Shown piece by piece: positions 53,952 through 63,967 of a stretch of 64,000 bases of DNA. Origin of the DNA: Anaerocolumna aminovalerica (GTDB taxonomy: Bacteria; Bacillota; Clostridia; Lachnospirales; Lachnospiraceae); the NCBI RefSeq assembly GCF_900115365.1, contig NZ_FOWD01000004.1, forward strand, positions 124,001 to 188,000, read 5' to 3'. Every line of letters begins with the position of its first letter. Within the stretch, counting starts at the first letter, position 1. The notes under the pieces were generated by a model, which was not told the origin of the DNA, did not search any database, and worked only from the letters and a program-made list of their open reading frames with translations. Made by a program: the position numbers and the translations under genes.

Positions 53952-54242
53952 ATGGCAACATTGTGTACATCTGCAACAACATTTCCAACAATCAATCTCA
54001 AGGAAACAGGAAAAAACATATTAAGAATCCGGAAATCGAAAGATATTTCGGTTAAGGATTTGCAGCACTATTTTGGATTTGAACAGCCGCAAGCTATTTA
54101 TAAATGGCAATGGGGTGAGTGTTTACCAACCGTTGATAATTTATATGCATTAAGCAAATTATTTAATATGACAATAAACGAAATCTTGGTCTCTTCAGAC
54201 CAAGATTTTGTTCATATATGCTTATTGAATTTAATCAATTAA
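53952..54242 (+). CDS. XRE-family helix-turn-helix protein
   Basis: 96 residues from the ATG at 53952, ten bases after AGGAGG; the ATG at 53943 is too close. It starts MATLCTSATTFPTINLKETG; the helix-turn-helix spans about residues 15-68 (VKDLQHYFGFEQPQAIYKW...LPTVDNLYALSKLF). Small single-domain regulators of this kind are common in Lachnospiraceae. A terminator-like hairpin lies inside its last 20 codons. Confidence 0.85.
   Translation: MATLCTSATTFPTINLKETGKNILRIRKSKDISVKDLQHYFGFEQPQAIYKWQWGECLPTVDNLYALSKLFNMTINEILVSSDQDFVHICLLNLIN
54183..54210 (+). terminator. Terminator-like hairpin inside the 3' end of the XRE gene
   Basis: ATCTTGGTCT / AGACCAAGAT perfect 10-bp stem, CTTC loop, then TTTTG. 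It overlaps codons for LVSSDQDF, about 35 bases before the stop. Confidence 0.7.
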
Positions 54243-54264
54243 ATTTTATTTAAATGCTCTTACA

Positions 54265-55818
54265 TTATAATTTTGTTGTCCAGTTAGAACAATCCCAAAC
54301 CTTAGTAGCAAAATCTTCATAGAAATCCGGTTCATGACAGATTAGAAGGATACTTCCCTTATATGCTTTTAAAGCACGGTGTAATTCCTCTTTTGCCTCA
54401 ACATCTAAGTGGTTGGTAGGCTCATCTAATAATAAGAGATTGGTTTCTTTATTAATTAATTTACACAGGCGGACTTTTGCCTGCTCACCGCCGCTTAGTA
54501 CTCTTACCTGGCTTTCAATGTGTTTTGTTGTAAGACCACATTTGGCCAGGGCAGAGCGGGCTTCGTATTGGGAAAAGGAAGGGAATTCTCGCCATAATTC
54601 TTCAATGCAGGTATTGTTCTTGGCACCGGTCATTTCCTGCTCAAAATATCCCTGGTACAGGTAATCCCCCAAAATTACTTTACCTTGTAATGAAGGAATT
54701 AATCCCATAATACTTTTTAAAAGAGTGGTTTTACCGATGCCATTGGCTCCTTTTAATACGATTTTATCTCCACGTTCCATAGTTAAAGTTAGTGGTTTGG
54801 AGAGAGGTTCCTCATAGCCAATAACTAAATGCTCTGTTTGAAAGATATATCTTCCTGCTGCCCGGGCTTCTTTAAAATTGAACTCCGGCTTTGGTTTTTC
54901 TTTTGCAAGTTCGATGATATCCATCTTGTCTAATTTCTTCTGTCTGGACATAGCCATATTTCTGGTAGAAACCCTTGCTTTATTTCTGGCAACAAAATCT
55001 TGCAGCTCAGCAATTTCTTGCTGCTGTCTTTTATAAGCGGATTCTAATTGTGCTTTTTTCATTTCGTAGACTTCTAAGAACTTATCATAATCACCTACAT
55101 AACGGTTTAATTCACCATTTTCCATGTGATAAATAAGATTTACCACACTGTTTATAAAAGGAATGTCGTGAGAGATTAGTATAAAGGCATTCTCATACTC
55201 CTGAAGATAGCGTTTTAACCATTCAATGTGTATGGTATCCAGATAGTTGGTAGGCTCATCTAATAATAGAATATCCGGTTTTTCCAACAAGAGCTTTCCA
55301 AGGAGTACTTTAGTTCGCTGGCCGCCGCTTAATTCGGTAACATCCTGATCCAGGCCAATCGCATCCAATCCTAAAGCCCGTCCGATTTCTTCTACTTTGG
55401 AATCAATAATATAAAAGTCATGGGAATCCAGCATGTCTTGCAGTGTACCAAACTCTTCCATAATGGTCATAAGTGCATCCGGTTCCGCATCAGCCATTTC
55501 ATTACAAAGAGCGTTCATTTTGGCTTCAATCTCATATAAATAAGTAAAAGCAGATTTTAGTACTTTTCGTATGGTCATTCCTTTTTCCAATACGGAATGC
55601 TGATCTAAATAACCGACCCTCACATTCTTAGCCCATTCAATATTTCCTTCATCAGGCATTAATTTTCCGGTTACTATATTTAAAAAGGTAGATTTGCCTT
55701 CTCCATTGGCACCTACCAGTCCTATATGTTCTCCCTTTAGAAGACGAAAAGACACATCGTGAAAGATTGCTCTGTCTCCAAAACCATGAGTAAGATTCGT
55801 TACATTTAAAATGCTCAT
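54265..55818 (-). CDS. ABC-F family ATPase
   Basis: 517 residues, two ATP-binding cassettes without membrane domains. Cassette 1: GANGEGKST, LSGGQRTKVLLG, ILLLDEPTNYLD. Cassette 2: GANGIGKTT, LSGGEQAKVRLC, LLLLDEPTNHLD. A charged linker (AQLESAYKRQQQEIAELQDF) joins them. ABC-F proteins act on ribosomes in translation control or antibiotic protection; the arrangement resembles the YkpA/YbiT housekeeping group more than a dedicated resistance factor. AGGAGC lies seven bases upstream of the start on the minus strand. Confidence 0.93.
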   Translation of the reverse strand: MSILNVTNLTHGFGDRAIFHDVSFRLLKGEHIGLVGANGEGKSTFLNIVTGKLMPDEGNIEWAKNVRVGYLDQHSVLEKGMTIRKVLKSAFTYLYEIEAKMNALCNEMADAEPDALMTIMEEFGTLQDMLDSHDFYIIDSKVEEIGRALGLDAIGLDQDVTELSGGQRTKVLLGKLLLEKPDILLLDEPTNYLDTIHIEWLKRYLQEYENAFILISHDIPFINSVVNLIYHMENGELNRYVGDYDKFLEVYEMKKAQLESAYKRQQQEIAELQDFVARNKARVSTRNMAMSRQKKLDKMDIIELAKEKPKPEFNFKEARAAGRYIFQTEHLVIGYEEPLSKPLTLTMERGDKIVLKGANGIGKTTLLKSIMGLIPSLQGKVILGDYLYQGYFEQEMTGAKNNTCIEELWREFPSFSQYEARSALAKCGLTTKHIESQVRVLSGGEQAKVRLCKLINKETNLLLLDEPTNHLDVEAKEELHRALKAYKGSILLICHEPDFYEDFATKVWDCSNWTTKL

Positions 55819-56082
55819 AAAAAGCTCCTCTTTGAAGTAATATGGTAACTCAAAAGCTACCTTATAGATTATACATGAAAAACGTATTAATTCAAGAAAA
55901 AATTTTTATCAGTTTATTAGGATATGTTATAGTGCTGAATATAATTTCGATAAAATAGGACAAAAATCAACGAATTATGTAAAATTCATGTAACTTTATA
56001 TGTATAGATTGATATATTTATCCTATTTTGTTATAATATGGTATACATATGTTGTAACTATTCTACAAAAAGGGGGAACGCG

Positions 56083-58626
56083 ATGCATAAGGGAATGAAA
56101 TATTTTAGAGTAGGATTTATACTTCTTGTGTTACTATTGTTTATTAGTTGGCAACCATGGAATAAAACTGTAGTTTTTGGTGAGAGTACAGCGAAAAGGG
56201 TTTTATTCATTAGTTCTTATGACGGAAATTTCCTTAGTGTTCCTGATCAGATTGCAGGTGTCAAAAGCGTATTTGATTCTGAGAATATATATCTTGATAT
56301 TGAATATATGGATACGAAACGATTTGATACCAAAGAAAATGTCCGTTTATTTTATAATACCCTAAAATACAAATTGACCCATCTTGATCCATATGATGCG
56401 GTTATAGCTGGTGACGATAATGCTTTGCAGTTTGTTATGGATTATCAGGAAGAACTATTTAATAGAACGCCTGTTGTTTTTCTTGGAATCAATGATTTAG
56501 CAAGAGCAAAAGAAGCTGCACAAAATAATTTCATTACAGGTATCGTAGAAGAAACCTCAATAAAAGATAACATTGAGTTAGGATTAAAACTGAATCAGCA
56601 AGCTTCCAAAATAGTGGCTATTGTTGATAATACATTAACCGGAGTGGGAAATAAGGAACAATTTTATTCTTATGAGGATGACTATGATAATTTAATTTTT
56701 GATGATATTAATACTTCCCAATATACTTTTAAAGAATTAGAGGAGGTATTGGATCATATAGATCAGGATACCATTGTACTGTATTTTAGTATGTATTCTG
56801 ATATAACCGGAAAATATTTAACTATAGAAGAAGCTTGTGAAATTTTAGCAGCCCATACCAAGGTACCCATTTTACGTGCGGAAGTAGGGGGTATTGGTTT
56901 GGGGATATTGGGCGGCAAGATGATTTCTTATTACGATGCTGGAAAAATCGCAGGAAATATGGTTCTCACAGTATTTCAAGGAACACCTGTACAAGAAATT
57001 AAAATGATAGAAGAAAGCCCCAATCGTTATATGTTTGACTATGAGATTCTGCGAAAATATAATATTGACGAAAGTGTGCTTCCGGAAGATTCTATTATAT
57101 TAAACAGGCCTTTTACTTATTTAGAAGAGAATAAAGATTTTATAATAAAAGGTATATTTGTTATCACAGTTTTATTTGTGATTATAGCAATTCTTCTTTA
57201 TGATAATAGAAAACAAAGAAGGATGGAAAGAAAGCTACAGGAAAGCCATGAGGAACTATCACAGACCTTTGAAGAATTGACAGCTACGGAAGAAGAATTA
57301 AGGGCACAATATGAAACCATTGAAAAACATGCCAGAGATATTGAATATCTGGCACAGCATGATTATTTGACAGACCTTCCCAATAGACTCAGTTTTAATG
57401 AAAAATTACGAAACGAGATAGATTCCGGTAATCCGGGAGCGATTCTACTCTTGGATATTGATAATTTTAAAGAAGTAAATGATACTTTAGGACATGTTTA
57501 CGGTGATAAGTTGTTACAAAGCATATCGGAAAGATTATTAAACCTTTCCGACGATACGGTCTTTGTATCCAGATTTGGGGGAGATGAATTCTTAATACTG
57601 ATTGCTAATGAAGAGAATCAAGAAAGAATTGAAGACTATATCCGTAAAATTTTAATGCAGTTTCAAAGGGCTCTGGTTCTTGATTATAAAGAATACTTTG
57701 TTAATTTCAGTATTGGTGTATCTATGTACCCTAAAGACAGTTCCAGCGTAGACCGTTTGATTATGAATGTGGATACGGCTATGTATACAGCTAAAAGGGA
57801 AGGAAGAAACAAATATAAGTTTTACTGTGAAAGTATGCAGGATGAATTGATGGATAAAAAAGAAGTGGAAGCCATCTTAAGAAATGCAGTAAAAAATGAT
57901 GGATTTATACTGTTATACCAGCCCCAGGTTGATGTTGATACTGGTTTTATTGAGGGATTTGAAGCACTCTTACGTATCAAAGGCTATAATATTTCACCAT
58001 TGAAATTTATACCGGTTGCAGAAGACACCGGATTAATTACTGAAATAGGACGCTGGGTAACAAGAAAAGCGGTAGAACAAATAGCAGAATGGAAAGAGAA
58101 AGGGTACGATACAAAACCTATCTCTGTGAATTTCTCAAGTAAACAGCTTCAGGATACCGCATATGCAGATTTCCTTCGCAAAATATTATTGGAAAAAGGT
58201 GTGGAAGCGGAATATTTCGAATTGGAGATTACGGAAAGTATTTTGTTAGAAAAGTCGTCAAATACGCTGGAATTCTTGAATACTCTTAAGGATATGGGTA
58301 TAAGAATTGCTTTAGACGATTTTGGAACGGGATATTCATCTTTGAATTATTTAACCTTTATTCCAGTTAATAAGATTAAATTAGATAAATCCTTATGTGA
58401 AAAGTTTTTAGAACTAAGTAATATTAAGGTGATGAATAGTATTATAGGTCTTGCACATAGCCTGGGTCTTGTCATTACCGCAGAGGGAATCGAAGATATG
58501 GAACAATATAAAAGGTTAAAAAAAGGCGGATGTGATTATATTCAAGGATACTTATTTAGCAGGCCTGTAAAAAGTGATGAAATAGAAAAAATTTATCATA
58601 TCAATATGTTAGATAATATATTGTAA
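56083..58626 (+). CDS. ABC-substrate-binding/GGDEF/EAL membrane sensor for cyclic di-GMP
   Basis: 847 residues from the ATG at 56083 (AAAGGGGGAACGCG upstream). N-terminal helix (about 8-24), extracellular domain of the ABC_sub_bind type (KRVLFISSYDGNF, VIAGDDNALQF, VVFLGIND), second membrane helix about 353-373, coiled coil to about 430, a GGDEF domain with an intact RFGGDEF near residue 498, and an EAL domain (EALLRIKG near 626, ELEITES, DDFGTGYSSLNYL). Both catalytic signatures look complete, so it may make and break cyclic di-GMP in response to an outside ligand. Confidence 0.93.
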   Translation: MHKGMKYFRVGFILLVLLLFISWQPWNKTVVFGESTAKRVLFISSYDGNFLSVPDQIAGVKSVFDSENIYLDIEYMDTKRFDTKENVRLFYNTLKYKLTHLDPYDAVIAGDDNALQFVMDYQEELFNRTPVVFLGINDLARAKEAAQNNFITGIVEETSIKDNIELGLKLNQQASKIVAIVDNTLTGVGNKEQFYSYEDDYDNLIFDDINTSQYTFKELEEVLDHIDQDTIVLYFSMYSDITGKYLTIEEACEILAAHTKVPILRAEVGGIGLGILGGKMISYYDAGKIAGNMVLTVFQGTPVQEIKMIEESPNRYMFDYEILRKYNIDESVLPEDSIILNRPFTYLEENKDFIIKGIFVITVLFVIIAILLYDNRKQRRMERKLQESHEELSQTFEELTATEEELRAQYETIEKHARDIEYLAQHDYLTDLPNRLSFNEKLRNEIDSGNPGAILLLDIDNFKEVNDTLGHVYGDKLLQSISERLLNLSDDTVFVSRFGGDEFLILIANEENQERIEDYIRKILMQFQRALVLDYKEYFVNFSIGVSMYPKDSSSVDRLIMNVDTAMYTAKREGRNKYKFYCESMQDELMDKKEVEAILRNAVKNDGFILLYQPQVDVDTGFIEGFEALLRIKGYNISPLKFIPVAEDTGLITEIGRWVTRKAVEQIAEWKEKGYDTKPISVNFSSKQLQDTAYADFLRKILLEKGVEAEYFELEITESILLEKSSNTLEFLNTLKDMGIRIALDDFGTGYSSLNYLTFIPVNKIKLDKSLCEKFLELSNIKVMNSIIGLAHSLGLVITAEGIEDMEQYKRLKKGGCDYIQGYLFSRPVKSDEIEKIYHINMLDNIL

Positions 58627-58672
58627 ATACATTGGCATGGTATTCTTGACGAATTACGCCGAAGCTCAACGG

Positions 58673-58705
58673 ACTGCATGGATTGGGAACTCCATGCAGT
58701 TCTCT
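58673..58705. terminator. Bidirectional terminator between the GGDEF/EAL gene and the acetyltransferase
   Basis: ACTGCATGGA / TCCATGCAGT 10-bp perfect stem with TCTCTTAT after it, between convergent genes. Confidence 0.7.
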
Positions 58706-59523
58706 TATATATCAAACCAATAAACTTCATTCTCTTTATAGAATTTAAATCCAGCTTTTTTGGCTGTTTTTTGAGAATTAGGATTTGATTCCATGCAATC
58801 CCATTGAGCCATCAGACCATTTTTAATACATGCATTAACAAATTCAATAGTTAATGAGTAAGCCAAGCCTTTATGTCTAAATTTTTCCTCTGTCTCAATA
58901 TCTATTGGAATAACATTTTTGAATCTTGCAGTTCCTACAATAACAGAAGCAATGCTATCTGAATATGTAATACAGTATGCAACACTTCTTTTTTTGAAAT
59001 TTTCAAAGCTTTCCCATGATTCTAAAATTCTCTTTGTTAAGAATGTTTCATTTTTAAAATCTCCATTTAATATTTTATCCCAAAAGTCAGAATCGACTTT
59101 TTGCATTCTAAAATCATCTGGTAAATAATAATTTTTATCAATGTGTTCTGTTTTCCTAAATGAATATTCTTTTTCCCTTTGAATGGTCTTATCCTTAAAC
59201 ATTTTAAAAATATATGGTCTTAACTCAGCATTTTCTATAGTAAATTCAAAATAATTAATTCCCTGTTGTTTCAGATAATAAAAAATATCCTTTTTAATGA
59301 AATTATCTAACTCTATATATGTATTATCATTAACGATGTTTCCTAAAAAAGCAAAACTACCAACTGCATAAGAATTTGCCAGTGCAATTGTTGGTTTATC
59401 AATAGTATCGACCCATAACTCCCCTTTGCATTCGCCGGCTATAATTCCCGAAAAGCTTGGACAGTCTTCATTTACAACATTTTCAAAGTTACTAACTGTC
59501 TGCAAATTATTTATTTTAATCAT
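58705..59523 (-). CDS. GNAT-superfamily acetyltransferase (ZapA-like two-domain type)
   Basis: 272 residues. An N-terminal half without the acetyl-CoA motif (IALANSYAVGSFAFLGN) is followed by a C-terminal GNAT domain with EEKFRHKGLAYSLTIEFV and WDCMESNPNSQKTAKKAGF, the acetyl-CoA loop and the final helix. This matches GNAT_acetyltran proteins often found near ABC systems or toxin regulators; the substrate is unknown. GGGAGGATAAAA lies upstream of the start on the minus strand. Confidence 0.85.
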   Translation of the reverse strand: MIKINNLQTVSNFENVVNEDCPSFSGIIAGECKGELWVDTIDKPTIALANSYAVGSFAFLGNIVNDNTYIELDNFIKKDIFYYLKQQGINYFEFTIENAELRPYIFKMFKDKTIQREKEYSFRKTEHIDKNYYLPDDFRMQKVDSDFWDKILNGDFKNETFLTKRILESWESFENFKKRSVAYCITYSDSIASVIVGTARFKNVIPIDIETEEKFRHKGLAYSLTIEFVNACIKNGLMAQWDCMESNPNSQKTAKKAGFKFYKENEVYWFDI

Positions 59524-59822
59524 TTTTATCCTCCCAAAACTTAGAAACTAATTCTTTCATTTGAAGAGCTCCGATTTCATTAGTTGAGAATATTGTATAT
59601 TAATTAAGTTGAAATGGCAATGAGCGGAATCAACAACTGAATAATTGGAGATCATGGTGGAGAGAAGACATTTTTCCGATTTTTACCTGCATAAAATTAT
59701 AAATATAATTTTATGCATCTTGGAAACATTTGAATAATTACTATAGAGAATGGAGATTTTAATAGTAGCTAAGGCTATCGTTAGATATTTTAAATTAATT
59801 TAGAAGGAGGATTTTTCGACTT
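59524..59822. other. Intergenic region with a 13-bp hairpin
   Basis: No gene seen. TGCATAAAATTAT / ATAATTTTATGCA (59688-59717) is a perfect stem with an AAAT loop, about 105 bases before the small DUF3787 gene, and may be an operator or a terminator remnant. Confidence 0.5.
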
Positions 59823-60014
59823 ATGGAGAAAGATAAAAATGTACTGAGCGGTGAAAATAATAGCAGGCTTGATAAAACTTCCCCAACCAATAAGGAAGTA
59901 ACTGCAGCTTGGGCAAATATTGAGAAACTGCAGGAGGTAAGCCAGGTAACCATACCTTCTGAATATGAAGTAGGAAAAGCGAAAAATTGGGTTGATAACG
60001 GAAGTCAATTATAA
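59823..60014 (+). CDS. DUF3787-family small protein (spore-surface-type)
   Basis: 63 residues. The conserved TAAWANIEKLQEVSQV, TIPSEYEVGKAKNWVD stretch matches a small clostridial family that I recall being annotated as DUF3787 and as a spore surface protein in C. difficile. No signal or membrane segment. The strong AAGGAGG site ten bases before the ATG supports a real gene. It is isolated between two promoter regions, upstream of nifJ. Confidence 0.72.
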   Translation: MEKDKNVLSGENNSRLDKTSPTNKEVTAAWANIEKLQEVSQVTIPSEYEVGKAKNWVDNGSQL

Positions 60015-60217
60015 GTTTATATTTTTAAACATCATAGTTCTATTACATTTTAGTATACGAATATACTAATCTTCGTTTAATATAGATAAAATATTTGCAA
60101 AAGGCATAAATTCAAAGCGTATAAACACGTTTTGCTTTTCTGCTGGATTTTAACATTTCTTTAACGAATCTTAGTATAAGATGTATTACAAATTTTTAAG
60201 AAAGAGGAAAGAGATAT

Positions 60218-63200
60218 ATGGCAAAAATTCAAATGACAGTAGATGGTAATACCGCAGCTGCCTATGCGGCATATGCCTTTACCGATGTTGCAGCTATTTA
60301 TCCTATAACACCATCTTCTCCAATGGCTGAAACTATGGATGAATGGGCAGCAAAAGGTCAGAAAAATATTTTTAATCAGGAAGTAAGTGTAATTGAAATG
60401 CAGTCCGAAGCAGGTGCTTCCGGTACATTCCATGGTTCCTTACAAGCAGGAGCCTTAACAACTACATTTACATCTTCCCAAGGTTTATTATTAATGATTC
60501 CTAACATGTATAAAGTAGCCGGTGAATTATTGCCCGGTGTATTTCATGTTAGTGCCAGGGCAATTGCTGCTCATGCTCTTAGTATATTTGGTGATCATCA
60601 GGACGTTATGGCTGCAAGACAGACAGGATGTGCATTTCTTGCTTCCGGTTCTGTACAGGAAGTAATAGATTTGGCACCTGTTGCTCATTTATCAGCTATT
60701 AAGGGAAGATTACCATTCGTACATTTCTTTGACGGATTCCGAACATCTCATGAAATCCAGAAGGTAGATGCTTTAGAATATAGTGATTATGAAGAATTAT
60801 TGGACAAACAGGCATTGCTGGAATTTAGAAAACGTGCCTTATCACCGAATCATCCGGTTATAAGAGGTACCGCACAAAATCCGGATATTTATTTTCAAGG
60901 AAGAGAAGCCAGCAATCCATTTTACACTGATCTTATTCCAATTGTTGAAGATTATATGAATAAGATGGGCGAAAAGACAGGACGTAAATATGGTTTATTT
61001 GATTATTATGGGGCACCTGATGCCAGGTATCTGATTGTTGCAATGGGTTCTGTAACGCCTACAATTGAGGAAACCATTGATTATTACAATAGCAAGGGTG
61101 AAAAGTATGGTTTGATAAAAGTACATTTGTTCAGGCCGTTTTCATTAAAGCATTTTATGGACTGTATACCACATACAGTAGAAAAAATTGCGGTTTTAGA
61201 CCGTACAAAGGAACCCGGTTCCATTGGCGAGCCATTATTTGAAGATGTATGTACTTGTTTTCATGATGCAGGGAAGAAACCGGTAATCATTGGAGGACGT
61301 TATGGTTTAGGTTCGAAAGATACCACACCAAATCAAATAGCAGCTGTATATGAGAACCTGAAACAAGATGAACCTAAGAATCATTTTACCATTGGCATTG
61401 TGGATGATGTTACTCATCATTCCCTTCAGGTGGGCTCTTATGTATCTATAGAACCGGAAGACAGAATCAGCTGTAAATTCTGGGGCTTAGGTTCTGACGG
61501 TACAGTGGGTGCCAACAAGCAGGCAATTAAAGTAATTGGCAATAACACTTCTTTAAATGTGCAGGCATATTTTGACTACGATTCAAAGAAATCCGGCGGC
61601 ATAACTATGTCCCACCTTCGTTTTGGCAAGGAGCCAATTAAAGCCACATATTTAGTTAGTAACGCAAATTATGTTGCCTGCCATAACCACTCTTATGTTA
61701 CAAAATACGATTTAACAGCTGATTTAAAAGAAGGCGGTACTTTCGTACTTAACTGTCCGTGGACCGATGAAGAATTAGAAAAGCATCTCCCTGCAAAGAT
61801 TAAAAAGGATCTGGCTGAGAAACAGGCTAAATTCTATACAATTAATGCAGTAAAGATTGCAGGTGAAATAGGACTTGGCAACCGTATTAACATGATTATG
61901 CAGGGGGCATTCTTTAAATTAGCTAATATATTACCGGAAGATGTATTTGTGAAAGAGTTAAAAGATGCAGCTACTAAGTCCTACTCCAGAAAAGGTGAAA
62001 ATGTAGTTAAGATGAATCATGAAGCCATTGATCGGGGTATTAGGGATATTCATGAAGTAAAAATACCGAAAGAATGGATAAATAGTATTGATGAAGAAAC
62101 GGATACCATAAAAGAGCCAGAATTCGTACGCAATATTATGCGTCCAATGGAAGCACAACAAGGACACAAATTACCGGTTAGTGCATTTAAAGACCGTGAG
62201 GATGGTACTTACCCATCTGGGTCCACCCAGTATGAAAAACGTGGCATTGCAGTATATGTTCCTGAATGGGTAGAAGAAAGATGTATACAATGTAACCAAT
62301 GTTCCTATGTATGTCCCCATGCAGTAATCAGGCCATTTTTATTAAACGACGAAGAAGTACAAAAGGCTCCGGAATCTTTTGTTACAAAAAAAGCTACTGG
62401 TAGAAATCTGGAAGGTTATCATTATAAAATCCAAATCAGCCCAATGGATTGTACCGGATGTGGTAACTGTGCCGATGTATGTCCTGCAAAAGGTAAAGCT
62501 TTGATCATGAAACCAATAGAGACTCAATTACCAGAGCAGGTGGACAATTGGATATTTGCAGTGAATCAGGTGGGTTATAAGAAAGATATAGAGCTCAGCG
62601 CGACTTATAAAGACAGCCAGTTCAAGAAACCTCTTATGGAATTCTCAGGAGCCTGTGCAGGATGTGGTGAAACACCTTATATTAAATTAGTTACCCAGTT
62701 ATTTGGCGAACGAATGATGATTGCCAATGCTACCGGTTGCTCTTCTATTTGGGCAGCATCTGCTCCAAGTACGGCATACACTTCCAATCACGAAGGTAAG
62801 GGACCGGCTTGGGCAAATTCTTTATTCGAAGATAATGCGGAATTTGGATTCGGTATGTATATTGGTGTTAAACAAATGAGAAAAAAAATAGAAGAGAACA
62901 TGAAGAAATTAATTGACATGGATGTGGATACTCATGTAAAAGAAGTATTCTCAGTCTGGATTGAATATAAAGAAGATGGAGAGTTATCCCAGATGATAAG
63001 TGCAAAAGTACAGGATATCATAAGGGATTATAATTCTTCAGATAAGAATATTCAGTGCCTTATTGATGAAATCAAACAGCGCAGTGAATATTTAGTAAAA
63101 CGTTCCCAGTGGATTGTTGGGGGTGACGGATGGGCATATGACATTGGTTTTGGCGGCTTAGATCAGGTTTTATCTACCGGTGAAGACGTCAATGTACTTG

Positions 63201-63748
63201 TATTTGATACAGAAATATATTCCAATACAGGTGGTCAGGCATCTAAATCCACTCCTACAGGTGCTATTGCAAAATTTGCAGCTTCCGGTAAAAAGTCTGG
63301 TAAAAAGGATTTAGGCAGAATGATGATGACTTATGGCAATGTATATGTTGCCCAGGTTGGTATTCATGCAGATAATAACCAGCTCATTAAAGCCCTGCGT
63401 GAAGCAGAAAGTTATAAGGGCCCATCTATTGTTATATGCTATGCACCTTGTATCAGCCATGGTATCAAAGACGGTATGGGCAGAAGTATGGCAAACATTA
63501 AGAGTGCAGTGCAAGCAGGTTACTGGCATTTGTATCGATACAATCCTGATTTAAAGAAAGAAGGAAAAAATCCATTCACTCTAGATTCTAAAGAACCAAC
63601 CGGTAACTTCAGAGAATTCTTAATGAATCAAGTACGCTATAGCTCATTGGCAAAAATGTATCCGGAACAGGCAGAGGAACTGTTTAACAAGGCAGAAGAG
63701 CTGGCAAAAGAAAGGTATGAGACTTATAAGACGCTGGCGTCGCTGTAG
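60218..63748 (+). CDS. nifJ: Pyruvate:ferredoxin (flavodoxin) oxidoreductase
   Basis: Converts pyruvate and CoA to acetyl-CoA and CO2, reducing ferredoxin; the central catabolic enzyme of strict anaerobes. 1176 residues with all domains fused: domain I (YPITPSSPMAE), domain II, the CoA-binding domain, a two-cluster ferredoxin domain (CIQCNQCSYVCP and CTGCGNCADVCP) and the thiamine-pyrophosphate domain (GACAGCGETPY, NATGCSSIW, GGDGWAYDIGFGG). AAGAGGAAAGAG lies upstream of the ATG. Monocistronic, with a terminator at 63924. Confidence 0.97.
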   Translation: MAKIQMTVDGNTAAAYAAYAFTDVAAIYPITPSSPMAETMDEWAAKGQKNIFNQEVSVIEMQSEAGASGTFHGSLQAGALTTTFTSSQGLLLMIPNMYKVAGELLPGVFHVSARAIAAHALSIFGDHQDVMAARQTGCAFLASGSVQEVIDLAPVAHLSAIKGRLPFVHFFDGFRTSHEIQKVDALEYSDYEELLDKQALLEFRKRALSPNHPVIRGTAQNPDIYFQGREASNPFYTDLIPIVEDYMNKMGEKTGRKYGLFDYYGAPDARYLIVAMGSVTPTIEETIDYYNSKGEKYGLIKVHLFRPFSLKHFMDCIPHTVEKIAVLDRTKEPGSIGEPLFEDVCTCFHDAGKKPVIIGGRYGLGSKDTTPNQIAAVYENLKQDEPKNHFTIGIVDDVTHHSLQVGSYVSIEPEDRISCKFWGLGSDGTVGANKQAIKVIGNNTSLNVQAYFDYDSKKSGGITMSHLRFGKEPIKATYLVSNANYVACHNHSYVTKYDLTADLKEGGTFVLNCPWTDEELEKHLPAKIKKDLAEKQAKFYTINAVKIAGEIGLGNRINMIMQGAFFKLANILPEDVFVKELKDAATKSYSRKGENVVKMNHEAIDRGIRDIHEVKIPKEWINSIDEETDTIKEPEFVRNIMRPMEAQQGHKLPVSAFKDREDGTYPSGSTQYEKRGIAVYVPEWVEERCIQCNQCSYVCPHAVIRPFLLNDEEVQKAPESFVTKKATGRNLEGYHYKIQISPMDCTGCGNCADVCPAKGKALIMKPIETQLPEQVDNWIFAVNQVGYKKDIELSATYKDSQFKKPLMEFSGACAGCGETPYIKLVTQLFGERMMIANATGCSSIWAASAPSTAYTSNHEGKGPAWANSLFEDNAEFGFGMYIGVKQMRKKIEENMKKLIDMDVDTHVKEVFSVWIEYKEDGELSQMISAKVQDIIRDYNSSDKNIQCLIDEIKQRSEYLVKRSQWIVGGDGWAYDIGFGGLDQVLSTGEDVNVLVFDTEIYSNTGGQASKSTPTGAIAKFAASGKKSGKKDLGRMMMTYGNVYVAQVGIHADNNQLIKALREAESYKGPSIVICYAPCISHGIKDGMGRSMANIKSAVQAGYWHLYRYNPDLKKEGKNPFTLDSKEPTGNFREFLMNQVRYSSLAKMYPEQAEELFNKAEELAKERYETYKTLASL

Positions 63749-63923
63749 AGATAATATAGTTAGCGCTTAACACACTCTTGCCAAGTAAGTTTAAGGAAGA
63801 ACTTTGAGAGTAAGGATATGGTTTTTTGGGTATGGAAATGCAATGATTATATTTGCTGTTAATCTCAAAAGGATAATCAGACCTCAAGGTTAAATGATAA
63901 AAAAATAAATCAAATATCAGTGA

Positions 63924-63967
63924 AAAACGGTTAAATGCCCATAGTCGGACATTTAATCGTTTTTTTA
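63924..63967 (+). terminator. Terminator after nifJ
   Basis: AAACGGTTAAATGCCC pairs with GGACATTTAATCGTTT (one mismatch), followed by TTTTT. The 170 bases between nifJ and this hairpin hold no gene I can support. Confidence 0.85.
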
